Made by a program: the position numbers and the translations under genes | Shown here: positions 32,953 to 43,235 of the stretch, piece by piece | Layout: each line of letters begins with the position of its first letter | Numbering within the stretch: the first letter of the stretch is position 1 | Source: Denticeps clupeoides | Taxonomy: Eukaryota > Chordata > Actinopteri > Clupeiformes > Denticipitidae | DNA: 64,000 bases | Direction: 5' to 3' | NCBI RefSeq assembly: GCF_900700375.1 | Contig: NC_041708.1 | Span: 5,790,313 to 5,854,312 of the forward strand | Notes under the pieces: generated by a model | Databases searched by the model: none | The model's input: only the letters and a program-made list of their open reading frames with translations | What the model was told of the DNA's origin: nothing

Positions 32953-34547
32953 TGTACCTCTATTCAGAAATATTGATCATACTAGTTCTGTATAAAAATC
33001 TATTTATACGCTATATATATATATAAAATCATTATCTGAATTACAATATGTGTGAATATAATCCAAATCTGTAAATGTATGAGAATTCTCAGAAATATTT
33101 TTATCCAGATTTATCATTATCCAACTGTTTTGCTGATTCATTTTTCTTTGCTGATTCATAATTTTTCTTGTTGTTAAAAAAGCTTTACAACCTGAAGGAA
33201 ATGTAACAAGAATAAAAATGTAATGAATTTTAATTGATCATGTTTCCATATTAAAGCAACCAAAATCTTTACCAGAGGCTGATCCATCGACTAGTCACCT
33301 ACATACATACAAATGTAAATGTAATACATGAATCCCCTTAACACTATTTAGCTACAGCCGTGTTCTTTAACTTTGCAAATAAGGATTTTTATTCTGGAAG
33401 TATATAGCAATATGTCCATAACAGACAACTTACGTCCAAAGCAGGTACCTCAATAAGAACAACAGAACAAGCAAAGTCAGCAGAGGCTGACTAAGTATAT
33501 CACATAACGTGTATAGTGATGCAAACAACAACTTCCAAACCCCACCGACGGGACGGTGCTTTGCTCAGTGGCACCTCAATGGCACTTTGACGGATCAGGA
33601 TTCAAACCGGTAACCTTCTCATTACAGGGCCGCTTCCATAACTGCTAGGCCGCCCCTGTGAGAAACACAAGCACAACTTAGTAGCTTTAGTGTTCTTATC
33701 CAGTTAAAGCAATGTGTCCAAACTTACGTCCAAAGCAGGTACCTCAGAACAAGCAAAGTCAGCAGAGGCTGCTCTCCTAGTGAACAGGACACAGGATTGA
33801 GCTGATAATGGATTTTGAAGAGAAAACCAAGTCATGCATTTTTGATCAGTTCTTCTTGTAGTAGATGTTGTCACTGAATGGACACTGAGGTGAAAAAAAG
33901 CGTTTTACAATAATAGCACACTGTTACTTTACCTCTATTTAGAGGAGTTCTTGAAGACGTACATTTTTTTCAATTTTAGGTTTTGTTTTTGTGAGAATTT
34001 TTATTCTTTATTTTCATGAAAGACCTCTTTAGCTGCAAACACACAATTTATCTAATCTTTTTTAGAATGTTATTATTTCTTTATTTATGCATGCGAAAAT
34101 GTGATAATTTGACACTTGCACAGTATGCTGAGCCCTGCTAGTGCTGGGAAATGATGGAATGCGGACCAACTAGCTGTTAAATTATATGCAGGAAAACACA
34201 CAAAATTTGTTCAAATGGTCACCTGTAATTCTGTGGTCCACAGTGAATCCCCCTTAATATGTAATATAAGAAACTTATTAAATGTAATAATACAAACAGT
34301 TTTTGCACTGACGTTTGCAATATCACTATTCCATTGGCAACTATTAAAATAGACAAAATGCATTAACAATCATTGGCTTCAAGAGAGTATTTAAAGATCA
34401 TTTAAGAAAACAACTGGTTTCTGTCATCATTGTTGTATATTATTATTGTTGTTGTTTGATTTAGAACAATTTCAGTCACACTGGCATGTTTGAAAAGTGA
34501 GTTTTCTGTCGATAATTACATTTTCTCTAATGTCATGTAAAGGTAGT
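32953..34547 (+). repeat. Type A 3'-flank block, copy after IFIT-4
   Basis: Near-parallel to 21044-22300 and 39246-40800, with AATAAA in 'gtaacaagaataaaaatg' near 33203-33220. A shared partial SINE-B lies at 33550-33658. No extra gene was seen. Confidence 0.75.
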
Positions 34548-34853
34548 TGTGACTCCCAGGACCATGGGGCCGTCACAGTAGGTTCTCCTGCACCTGATTA
34601 TGGAGTCCTGGTCCATCCCAGATGAAACCAACTAGGCTTGATAGATCAGGACTCCATAAGAACCATTAATGTGGACCGTGACGTACCTGGTTTCTGTTCC
34701 TGGCAATCGACGCACGCCTTAGGCTTTCTTTTCATTCATTCATTTTCCTTTTCGGCCATCGTGCCTGGTTTTATTGTCCTTAATAATAAAATCTCTTTTT
34801 CATGATGTCCTGCTTCTGTGCATTTTTCTTCCTTGGACAGTAAAGTCGTGACA
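34548..34853 (+). mobile_element. Solo Gypsy-type LTR (fossil), paralogue of 26839-27144
   Basis: 306 bp from TGTGACTCCC to GTCGTGACA, polyadenylation signal 'taataataaaatc'. Shares flanks with the copy at 26839, so both come from a single insertion later duplicated. Confidence 0.75.
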
Positions 34854-35019
34854 GTAAAGTAAAGGTTGCACAACTAAATTTTAACAATCCATGCCAAAGA
34901 TGTTTGCAGATTGGAAACATGAAGTTTATTGTTGCATGTTCAATATCTGTACATTCTGAAAATTCAATATCAATAACTCATCCCAAGCTAAGATCAGAGA
35001 AAATGAAAATAAAATGTGA

Positions 35020-35605
35020 ATGTTAGTTTCAGTTGTTATTTTCACACGATTGATGATTCAACACAATTTTTACTCTGAAATGATGATCGGCAGACATATG
35101 AGGACAGAATACTATATAAACAGTGTTTGGCTTTACAGCTTTTTAAAACCTGTTCTGATCTGGCCTAGAAGAGGAGGAAGAGGAAAGGAAAAATCGAAAA
35201 TATCAGTTTGGAATGCATTGATTATTGTAATATTACATTTCGGTTTGTAATTATAATGATTTCATTGCAAATGAATCTGAAATAAAATGGTGCAAATGAA
35301 TCTGAAAGATTTGGAATTCCACTTTAGTGAGGAGTGGAGAAAAAGACACTGTCATGGCTGTCATTTTCCTGCAGAACCGCCAGAGGGCACCAGTGCAATT
35401 CCGATAATGGCCACGAGGAAGACATTGCAGACACCATAAGTTACTTTACTTTACTTTACTTTCTGTTTGTCTTGGGTCCACCATCACCTTGGTAACTAGG
35501 AGGACAAGGAGCTCTTTCTAAATCAATACACCAGAGCAGCATGGTGAGAAAGGTTGGAGCAGGATGAACATGGGGCCCAAATACTATGAAAGTCTAGGAT
35601 AAATT
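35020..35605 (+). pseudogene. IFIT psi-B3: N-terminal pseudogene
   Basis: Very close to psi-B2, with the same damaged 'cactttagtgaggagtgg', the same inserted ~110-bp segment (tgtcatggctgtcattttcc ...) and the same truncation after 'aaatactatgaaagtcta'. The promoter IRF element reads AGTTTCAGTTGT here. No long frame survives. Confidence 0.85.
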
Positions 35606-35620
35606 TAGAGATCCAACCAG

Positions 35621-35900
35621 AACATCAACAACAACAACAACAACAACATTAATTTCTTATATAGCCCATAATCACAACTACAAAAACATTTATTTCTTAC
35701 ATAGACCAAAATCACATAAAATGTCTCAATGGGCTCACATATGTCTCAATGGGCTTTGACAAGCCCTACAGTTGACACCCACCACACTAGACCCTTCTGC
35801 ATACAAGGAAAAACTCCACACACACAAAAACTCTAGGAGAGAGAAAAAAAAGGAAGAAACCTTGGGGAAGAGTGAAACAGAGAGGGACGCCCTTCCAGGG
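35621..35900 (-). mobile_element. LINE 3'UTR fragment with (AAC)n tail
   Basis: Antisense, same family and same junction ('ccagggtctgcatcatgcaa') as 27912-28140, so it was duplicated with the block. The tail end is partly duplicated within it (two caacaaca/acaaaaac starts). Confidence 0.75.
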
Positions 35901-35936
35901 TCTGCATCATGCAACCTCCACCATGCAATGATAAAA

Positions 35937-37216
35937 ATGAGGTAAAGTTAATAGAGTTTTGCGCAGGTTAAAAGTTCCTGTCTCCTGGTGCAGCGACCAA
36001 TAACAATTACTGCATTTTATCAGTAATAACTATCCTTTATTAAAATATTTCTCAGTAATACCAGTTGCAGTGACTGTATGGACTGTATGAGGTGGTGACG
36101 TTTGATGTTTGCAAATATTATGTTTTCAATATTAACACACACATTTAGAAATCTTTTAAACTTGGACATCCTTTTCTTCTTTTTTACGATAACAACCTCT
36201 GCTTTACTGTTGTGAGATGTACTTATTTTCAGTTTAAAGGTACTCTGTTGATTGTGGTGTGAAGCTATTGATGCAAATTACATCCCTTCTGGCAGACTGT
36301 GCGCAAATACTTTTAGACGAAGATTTAAGTTTCGTTTTTCCGGTTTAGGTTTCCCTTATTGTTAAATTTAAAAGAACATTCCACAGTGACTAGCCTAGAG
36401 TGCTCCACATCAAAACCACAGAACCTGCAGGGCCGCTTCCTTTTTTTCTTTTTTACACAGTGATGTGGACCAGAGAAACACAATGTTGATCTTTCTATTG
36501 CGTCTTTGTACCTGCTGAAAAAACTGAGCGTGTGTTGTTTAGAGTGGTTGTGAAATTACCCATTTAATTTTTTTTAATTATTACTATTTTCTCTCTGTTG
36601 CAAACATGGTGCTAATTTTCCATACAAGATTTAGCGCAGTGAAATGATGCTTAACTTGTATAGTTATCGCTGATGTCAATACCATTACTTACAGTGACAA
36701 AATTGGCCCTTGAGCTGGACGGGCTGGAGTGCCTTTATACGTGACAAGTGGAAATTGATTCAGGAAGCCACAGAAAATCCACCAAAACCTCTTGGAAAAA
36801 GTTCAACAATCACCTCTTCATTACCAAGACACATATTTCAGCATTTTGGCATTTGTGCTTCACCTGGAAGGAGAAACTAAGATGGCCCTTGAGTACCTCT
36901 GCAAGGCTGAAGAGGCTTTAAAGGAGAACAGGTGGTAAGGTGGTAGTAGCCTAGTGGGTCAGACACTCGCCTGTGAACCAGAAGACCCGGGTTCAAATCC
37001 CACTTACTGCCATTGTGTCCCTGAGCAAGACACTTAACCTTAAGTTGCTCCAGGGGGGACTGTCCCTGTAAAAACTGATTGTAAGTCGCTCTGGGTAAGT
37101 GTCTGATAAATGCTGTAAATGTAAATGTAAAATGTAGGACAAGAGTGATGAGACTGACTTATTCATCGTCACTTATTCCAGCTTTGCCTGGATCCACCAT
37201 CACATTAAGAACCAAG
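35937..37216 (+). pseudogene. IFIT psi-C2: type C pseudogene truncated early
   Basis: Exon 1 ATGAG|gtaaag is at 35937-35941. Exon 2 begins at 36695. Relative to IFIT-2 the TGG of YTW is TGA (tatacgtgacaa), and the first codons carry an extra base (ttggcccttgagc). A SINE-A (36931-37136) interrupts the exon in the KEDKRDE region. Coding similarity resumes (agtgatgagactgactt ... tggatccaccatcacatta) and stops at a Tc1 end at about 37217. Confidence 0.88.
36931..37136 (+). mobile_element. Full-length SINE-A inserted in IFIT psi-C2
   Basis: A complete family reference: tRNA-like head 'tagcctagtgggtcagacac' and B box gggttcaaatcc, body 'ccattgtgtccctgagcaag', L2-like tail 'gtaagtcgctctgggtaagt', tgctgtaaatgtaaatg. 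Imperfect direct repeats (aggagaacag/aggacaag) flank it and fit a target-site duplication. Confidence 0.9.
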
Positions 37217-37359
37217 AAAGGCCAACAAGCACCATCTCCCATAAAATGCATGTAATTATACTTTAATACACCACGGAAACAACTGACAAAAAGACCTATA
37301 AACATTGAAGCAGAAACCAGTATTTGTGTCATTCTCAAAACATTTTGCCATGACTGCAC
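37217..37359 (+). mobile_element. Tc1-like element, right end only
   Basis: From 'gccaacaagcaccatctccc' to 'ttttgccatgactgcaca', the same text as the end of the Tc1 copy before IFIT-4. It fuses psi-C2 directly to the IFIT-5 promoter. Confidence 0.78.
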
Positions 37360-37431
37360 ATTCTGAACATTTAATATCAACAGATCATCCCAAGCTAAGA
37401 TCAGAGAAAATGAAAATAAAATGTGAATGTT

Positions 37432-37443
37432 AGTTTCAGTTTT
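37432..37443 (+). promoter_or_regulatory. IRF/ISRE-like element of IFIT-5
   Basis: AGTTTCAGTTTT, 190 bp before the exon-1 ATG, with GAAAATGAAAA upstream (about 37405-37415). Same logic as the IFIT-4 element. Confidence 0.55.
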
Positions 37444-37621
37444 TATTTTCACATGATCGATGAAGCAACACCATTTTCTATTCAGTGATGATGATTGGCA
37501 GACAGGAGAACCGGATTTGTTCTAATCAAAGGGCAGGGAACTATTTAAATAGGGTTTGGCATTACAGATTTTTAAAACCTGTTCTGATCTGGCCAAGAAA
37601 AGAAGAGGAGGAAAACTGGAA

Positions 37622-39245
37622 ATGGAGTAAGTACCCTGTTCAATATAATATAAGACTGCATTATCATTGTTATTCTTAAATTTCAATTTGTAATTATTAC
37701 TATTATATTTCTTGATGCAGTGGAACTAATGAATCCCAGATGAAAGAGTTGGAATGCCTCTTTACGTGGGGAGTGGAGAAAAGTGACATGAAAGACCTTG
37801 ACACACTCCTAAAAAACCACCTGCATAGGGTTAGTGTCTCACCAATTCGTTACCATGCCACATATTTCCACATTTTGGCTTTTGTGTCTCACCTGAAGGG
37901 TGATGATGAGGCAGCATTAGATTACCTCCACAAAGCTGAAGATGCTTTAAAGAAGGACAAGCGTGACGAGGCTGACTTCGTTGTCACCTATTCCAGTTTG
38001 GCCTGGATCCACAATCACCTTGGTAACCAGGAGAACAAGGAGTTCTATCTAAACCAAGTGAAAAGCATACGCCAAGACACCAGACCAGCAGTGCATGGTG
38101 AGAAAGGTTGGAGCCTGATGAAGATGGGGCCCAAATACTATGAAAGAGCCAAGGAAAGTTTTGAAAAAGCCCTGGAGATCAAACCAGAACACCAGTCCTA
38201 CAATATGGGTTATGGAGTCGTCTTGTACAGAATGGAGGATCTAGATACGGAATATGAAATTCAGCCAGAAGACAGTGCAGCAGTGAAACAGCTAAAGAAA
38301 ACATTGGCTCTGTATCCTGATTTTACAGAAGCCATGACCCTCTTAGCTGTAAAAAAAACACAGGAATCTCGTGAATTAGTCCTAAAGGCCTTGTCTCTGT
38401 CTCCTAATGACAAAAACATTAATGACTATGTGGTTAATTATTTAAAAAAATGTTCACCTGAGGAATCATTAGAGATGATTAAAAGTGCACTCGTTCAAAC
38501 TCCGACTTCTGCCTTCCTGAATCACAAAGCAGGTCTTTGCTACAAGGAGAAATACGTGCAGCTGATAATGTCTGGGAGGAGAGATGAAGCTGCAGCTGAT
38601 GTGAAGGAGTGCATCCGGTTCCTGTCAGAGGCTGTCAGACTGGACCCCTCAAACACATACGCCATGATGAACTTGGCCGAGGCGTATGCTGAGGACCATC
38701 AGCTACAGATGGCAGTCGATATCTTCAAAAAGGCACTTGCCCAGAATCCGAATTCTGACATCCTGAATCTAAAAGCAGGTCTCTGCTACAAGAAGAAATA
38801 CGTGCAGCTGATAATGTCTTGGAGGAGAGATGAAGCTGCAGCTGATATGAAGGAGTGCATTCGGTTCCTGTCAGAGGCTGTCAGGCTGGACCCCTCAAAC
38901 ACATACGCCATGATGAACTTGGCCGAGGCGTATGCTGAGGACAATCAGCTACCGAGGGCAGAGAAAATCTTCACCGACCTGATCAGAGCATATCAACTTA
39001 GGGAGAAGGATAAGCAGCACTGTCACTTCATCTATGGGAAGTTCCTATTTTTCAAGTGGAATGATGAGGACAGATCTGTGGAGCAGTACAAAGAGGCCTA
39101 CAAGATACATGTATACAGCGAAGAAAGGAAAAAAGTTAGGAAACTACTCGAAAACATAGCCGAAACCAAGGGCGGTCAAAAGGGTAAAGCGATTAAGGCT
39201 TTTCTAACTGCTGAGGATAAAAAGCGAATTCAGCCAAAAAATTAA
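37622..39245 (+). CDS. ifit: IFIT-5 (type A unit), two TPR modules, altered C-terminus
   Basis: CDS is join(37622..37626, 37721..39245), 509 aa, starting MDGTNESQMKELECLFTW. Exon 1 ATGGA is followed by gtaagt. Family motifs are EKGWSLMKMG, YERAKESFEKALEIKPE and YNMGYGVVLYRMEDLD. The 82-aa module is present twice, with unit starts at 38516 and 38762 (246 bp). The last ~45 residues differ from the other copies (EERKKVRKLLENIAETKGGQ). A deletion of about 26 nt before the stop moves the final codons out of the usual frame, giving ..KKRIQPKN instead of ..FSQKVNL. A polyadenylation signal AATAAA is at 39509-39514. Confidence 0.9.
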
Positions 39246-40799
39246 CTTGTGATGTACCTCTATTCAGAAATATTGATCATACTAGTTCTGTGTAAAAATC
39301 TATTATACTTAGCTATATATATTAAATTATCCTCTGAATTACAATATGTATGAATATAATCCAAATCTGTTAATGTATGAGAATTCTCAGAAATATGTTT
39401 ATCTAGATTTATCATTATCCAACTGTTTTGCTGATTAATTTTTCTTTGCTGAGTCATCATTTTTCTTTTTGTTAAAAAAGCTTTACAACCTGAAGGAAAT
39501 GTAACAGGAATAAAAATGTAATGAATTTTAATGGATCATGTTTCCATATTAAAGCAACGACACTCTTTACTGGAGGCAGATCCTCGACCAGTCACCTTAA
39601 TATATGAGTCAACTTAACACTATTTAGTTACAGCCATGTTCTTTAACTTTGCAAATAAGGATTTTTATTCTGGAAGTATATCATATAACGTGCACAGTGA
39701 TGCAGACAACAACTCCCAAACCCCACCAACGAGACGGTGCTTTGCTCAGTGGCACCTCAATGGCACTTTGGCGGATCAGGATTCAAACCGGCAACCTTCT
39801 CATTACAGGGCCGCTTCCATAACTGCTAGGCCGCGCCTGTGAGAAACACAAGCACAACTTAGTAGCATTAGTGTTCTTATCCAGTTAAAGCAATGTGTCC
39901 ATAACAGACAACTTACGTCCCAAGCAGGTACCTCAGTAAGAACAACAGAACAAGCAAAGTCAGCAGAGGCTGCTCTCCTAGTGAACAGGACACAGGATTA
40001 AACTGATAATGGATTTTGAAGAGAAGAACAAATCATGAATTTTTGATCAGTTCTTCTTGTAGTAGATGTTGTCACTGACATGAAAAACAAGTGTTTTAGC
40101 ACACTTACACATTTTCAGATCCTTTTCTGTTACTTTACTTCTATTTAGAGGAGTTCTTGAAGACGTAATTTTTTTTTCTCATTTAAAATTTGTTTTTGTG
40201 AGATTTTTTATTCTTGATTTTCATGAAAGACCTCTTGAGCTGCAAACACACAATTTATCTAATCTTTTTTAGGACGTCATTATTTCTTTATTTATGCATG
40301 CAAAAATGTGATAATTTGACACATGCACAGTATGCTGAGCCCTGCTAGTGCTGGGAAATGATGGAATGGAGACCAACTGGCTGTTAAATTATATGCAAGA
40401 AAACACTCAAAAAAGTGTAAAAGACGTTACTCTTGATTTACTTTGAAAATTGATTTGGAGATTTAAGTCAGTGCATGACATTGAACTGAAAATGTTCATC
40501 TGGATTTGTTCAAATGGTCACCTGTAATTCTGTGGTCCACAGTGAATCCCCCGTCATATATAAACATTTAACTCATTAAATGTAATAATACAAACAGTTT
40601 TTGCACTGACGTTTGCAATATCACTATTCCATTGGCAGCTATTAAAATAGACAAAATACATGAACAATCATTGGCTTTAAGAGAGTATTTAAAGATCATT
40701 TAAGAAAACAACGGGTTTCTGTCATCATTGTTGTATATTATTATTGTTGTTGTTTGATTTAGTACAATTCCAGTCATACTGGCATGTTTGAAAAGTGAA
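39246..40799 (+). repeat. Type A 3'-flank block, copy after IFIT-5
   Basis: Parallel to the blocks after IFIT-3 and IFIT-4, with the shared SINE-B remnant at 39735-39838. It ends where 'tttgaaaagtgaaa' jumps into the 3' end of the LTR, so part of the flank and most of the LTR are deleted here. Confidence 0.75.
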
Positions 40800-40874
40800 A
40801 GCCTGGTTTTATTGTCCTTCATAATAAAATCCTTTTTTCATGATGTCCTGCTTCCGGAAAGTAAAATTGTGACA
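40800..40874 (+). mobile_element. LTR 3' remnant (fossil)
   Basis: 'gcctggttttattgtccttc', 'ataataaaatcc' and 'catgatgtcctgcttcc' up to 'gtgaca'. Same LTR as at 34548-34853, 5' part deleted. Confidence 0.65.
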
Positions 40875-41036
40875 GTAAAGTAAAGGTTGCACAACTGAAT
40901 TTTAACTATCCATGCCAAAGATGTTTGCAGATTGGAAGTCCATTGTTGCATATTCAATATCTGTACATTCTGAACATTCAATATCAATAACTCATCCCAA
41001 GCTAAGATCAGAGAAAATTAAAATAAAATGTGAATG

Positions 41037-41605
41037 TTAGTTTCAGTTTTTATTTTCACATGATTGATGATTCAACACCATTTTTACTCTGAAATGATGA
41101 TCGGCAGACAAGAGAACTGGTTTTGTTCTCATATGAGGACAGAATACTATTTAAACAGTGTTTGGCTTTACAGCTTTTTAAAACCTGTTCTAATCTGGCC
41201 AAGAAGAGGAGGAAGAGGAAAGGAAAAATCAGAAATATTATTTTGGAATGCATTGATCATTGTAATATTACATTGCGATTTGTAATAATTATGATTTCAT
41301 TTATTGATGCAGTGGTGCAAATGAATCTGAAAAATTTGGAATGCCACTTTACGTGGGGAGTGGAGAATGGCTGTCATTTGCCTGCAGAACCGCCAGAGGG
41401 CACCAGTGCAACCCCGATAATGGCCACGAGGAAGGCATTGCAGACACCACAAGTTGTCTGTTTGTCTTGGGTCCACCATCACCTTGGTAACTAGGAGGAC
41501 AAGGAGCTCTTTCTAAACCAAGACACCAGAGCAGCAATGCATGGTGAGAAAGGTTGGAGCCTGATGAACATTGGGCCCAAATACTATGAAAGTCAAGGAT
41601 AATTT
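41037..41605 (+). pseudogene. IFIT psi-B4: N-terminal pseudogene
   Basis: Promoter with TTAGTTTCAGTTTTTATT and TATA-like ctatttaaac is intact, and the acceptor 'ttgatgcag' at about 41304-41312 is present. The exon-1 ATGGA|gtaagt is lost. Coding text MNLKNLECHFTWGVEN is followed by the shared foreign segment, then WVHHHLGN and a stop, then HGEKGWSLMNIGPKYYE remains. It is the least damaged psi-B copy. A frame of 123 codons (41123-41494) is probably chance. Confidence 0.85.
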
Positions 41606-41633
41606 TAAAAATCCCTAGAGATCAAACCAGAAC

Positions 41634-41960
41634 ATCAACAACAACACAATTTATTTCTTATATAGCCCATAATCACATGCAATATGTCTCAATGGGCTTT
41701 GACAGGCCCTACAATTGACACCCCGACACTTGACCCTTCTGCACACAAAGAAAATCTCCACACAAAAAAGCTCTAGGTGAGAGATAAGAAGAAAGGAAGA
41801 AACCTTTGGAAGAAGAGATCCAGAGAGGGACCCCCTTCCAGGGTAGAGTGAGCCTGCAAGTGGTGTCAGTGCAGGGTTGGTGATGATTTGTCCAATAAAA
41901 GAAAAAGTCCTACAGTTATAGAGGTTGAGAAGTCCAACGTGTAGTAAAGAGCATCTGTCC
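41634..41960 (-). mobile_element. LINE 3'UTR fragment
   Basis: Antisense copy nearly identical to 24141-24365, including 'ctgcaagtggtgtcagtgca'. Confidence 0.75.
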
Positions 41961-42039
41961 ATATTTGGAGGTATTGGACAGTGCAGTGCAGAGGGACATT
42001 GCAGAGGGACATTGCAATTCATCTGATCGCACTTTATAA

Positions 42040-42142
42040 CATTCTAGAGTATATACAAATTGCCATAATAAAAACAGAAGCAGAAACCTTTGTGAAAACA
42101 AGTATTTGTGTCTTTCTCAAAACATTGGCCACAACTGTACTG
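42040..42142 (-). mobile_element. Tc1-like terminal fragment
   Basis: In antisense it reads as the left end of the Tc1 family seen at 18401 and 30789: 'ccagagtat', 'atacaaattgccataataaa', ending 'ttggccacaactgta'. Confidence 0.65.
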
Positions 42143-42274
42143 TAAAATGCTTTTAATTATTATTTGAGTAAAATGACATATAAATAGGCCACAAATTAGT
42201 CTTTGAGCCCATTTAGCCAGCTTTTTGTACCACATGGAGCATGCTGTGAAGAAGGTATTGACAGGGTGGTGAAT

Positions 42275-42416
42275 CAGGATCAAACCCCACTTACTACCAT
42301 TGTGTCCCTGAGCAAGACACTTAACCCTGAGTTGCTCCAGGGGGGGACTGTCCCTGTAACTACTGATTGTAAGTCGCTCTGGATAAGGGCATCTGATAAA
42401 TGCTGTAAATGTAAAG
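42275..42416 (+). mobile_element. SINE-A fragment
   Basis: Sense copy from the B box 'ggatcaaaccccacttacta' to 'gtaagtcgctctggataagg' and tgctgtaaatg. Confidence 0.85.
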
Positions 42417-42539
42417 GTTAAGGCTTCTGAGGCCTTGGTTTCATCCATAAACATTAATGCCCTGAGCATAAATGAAATTACTGTTCTGTGATAAGTCTAA
42501 TGACATTTAATTACCCTAAATACATTCTGTAGCACATAC

Positions 42540-43235
42540 ATCTTAAAAATTAACTGCTAAACATTTATCAGACCTGTGCCGTTCAGGACAATAAATTGCT
42601 GCCTATAACTTCGCATGACACGAATCGGGGCTCTTTATGTGTTATGGTATTTTGTAGTATAATTAAATTATTATTAAAATAATCAAATGATCTGTTGTGG
42701 TTCAATACTGAATTTGATTAAAGTTCCACCAGTGTCCAGGTTCTCATCACTCATGGTGTGGACCAGGTTCTAATAACCCCCTAGAAAAATGTTTACAGAG
42801 GTATGTAAACAGTAAAATACCAGCAGATGGAGCTGTTTTACTGTAAAACCATCAGCTACTAGAAAGTTGGGAATGTTTGCAGAAGTCGCTATAATTAGAT
42901 TTCTACAAAGGCTTCAAATCATGAGACCTTTTATTATGTATCAGCAAACAACATACTTGTTATCCATACTTCAGCACATAAATGTGAATTTACCATTTGT
43001 GTGATATGATACACAAGGACAAAACCTTTGAACAGTGTTGTCCTCTGATGCAATGTGCATCTGGATAAAGTCTGGTTTAAAAACCGTCCTTTTGAGCTTT
43101 TCATTCAAAAGCAAAATGTTTTTGAATAAGAACTTACAACGCTAGCCTATGATCATCGTAATCATTCTCGACAACAGTAAAATACAGTTTTAACAAAACA
43201 AACAACCCCCCCAACACAATTTAAGAAGCCCACTG
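42540..43235. other. Spacer and slc16a12 3'UTR
   Basis: No repeat or gene was recognised. The right part is probably the 3'UTR of slc16a12, because a minus-strand AATAAA lies at 42930-42935, about 300 nt past the stop codon. Confidence 0.45.

Noticed and set aside
36940-37010. tRNA gene at the SINE-A head
   Set aside because: A- and B-box words are present, but the cloverleaf is not complete and the text continues into the SINE body and L2 tail. The same holds for the heads at 61330 and 61825.
41123-41494. 123-codon frame as a functional short IFIT
   Set aside because: It starts upstream of the acceptor, reads through the foreign segment shared by all psi-B copies, and lacks TPR units.
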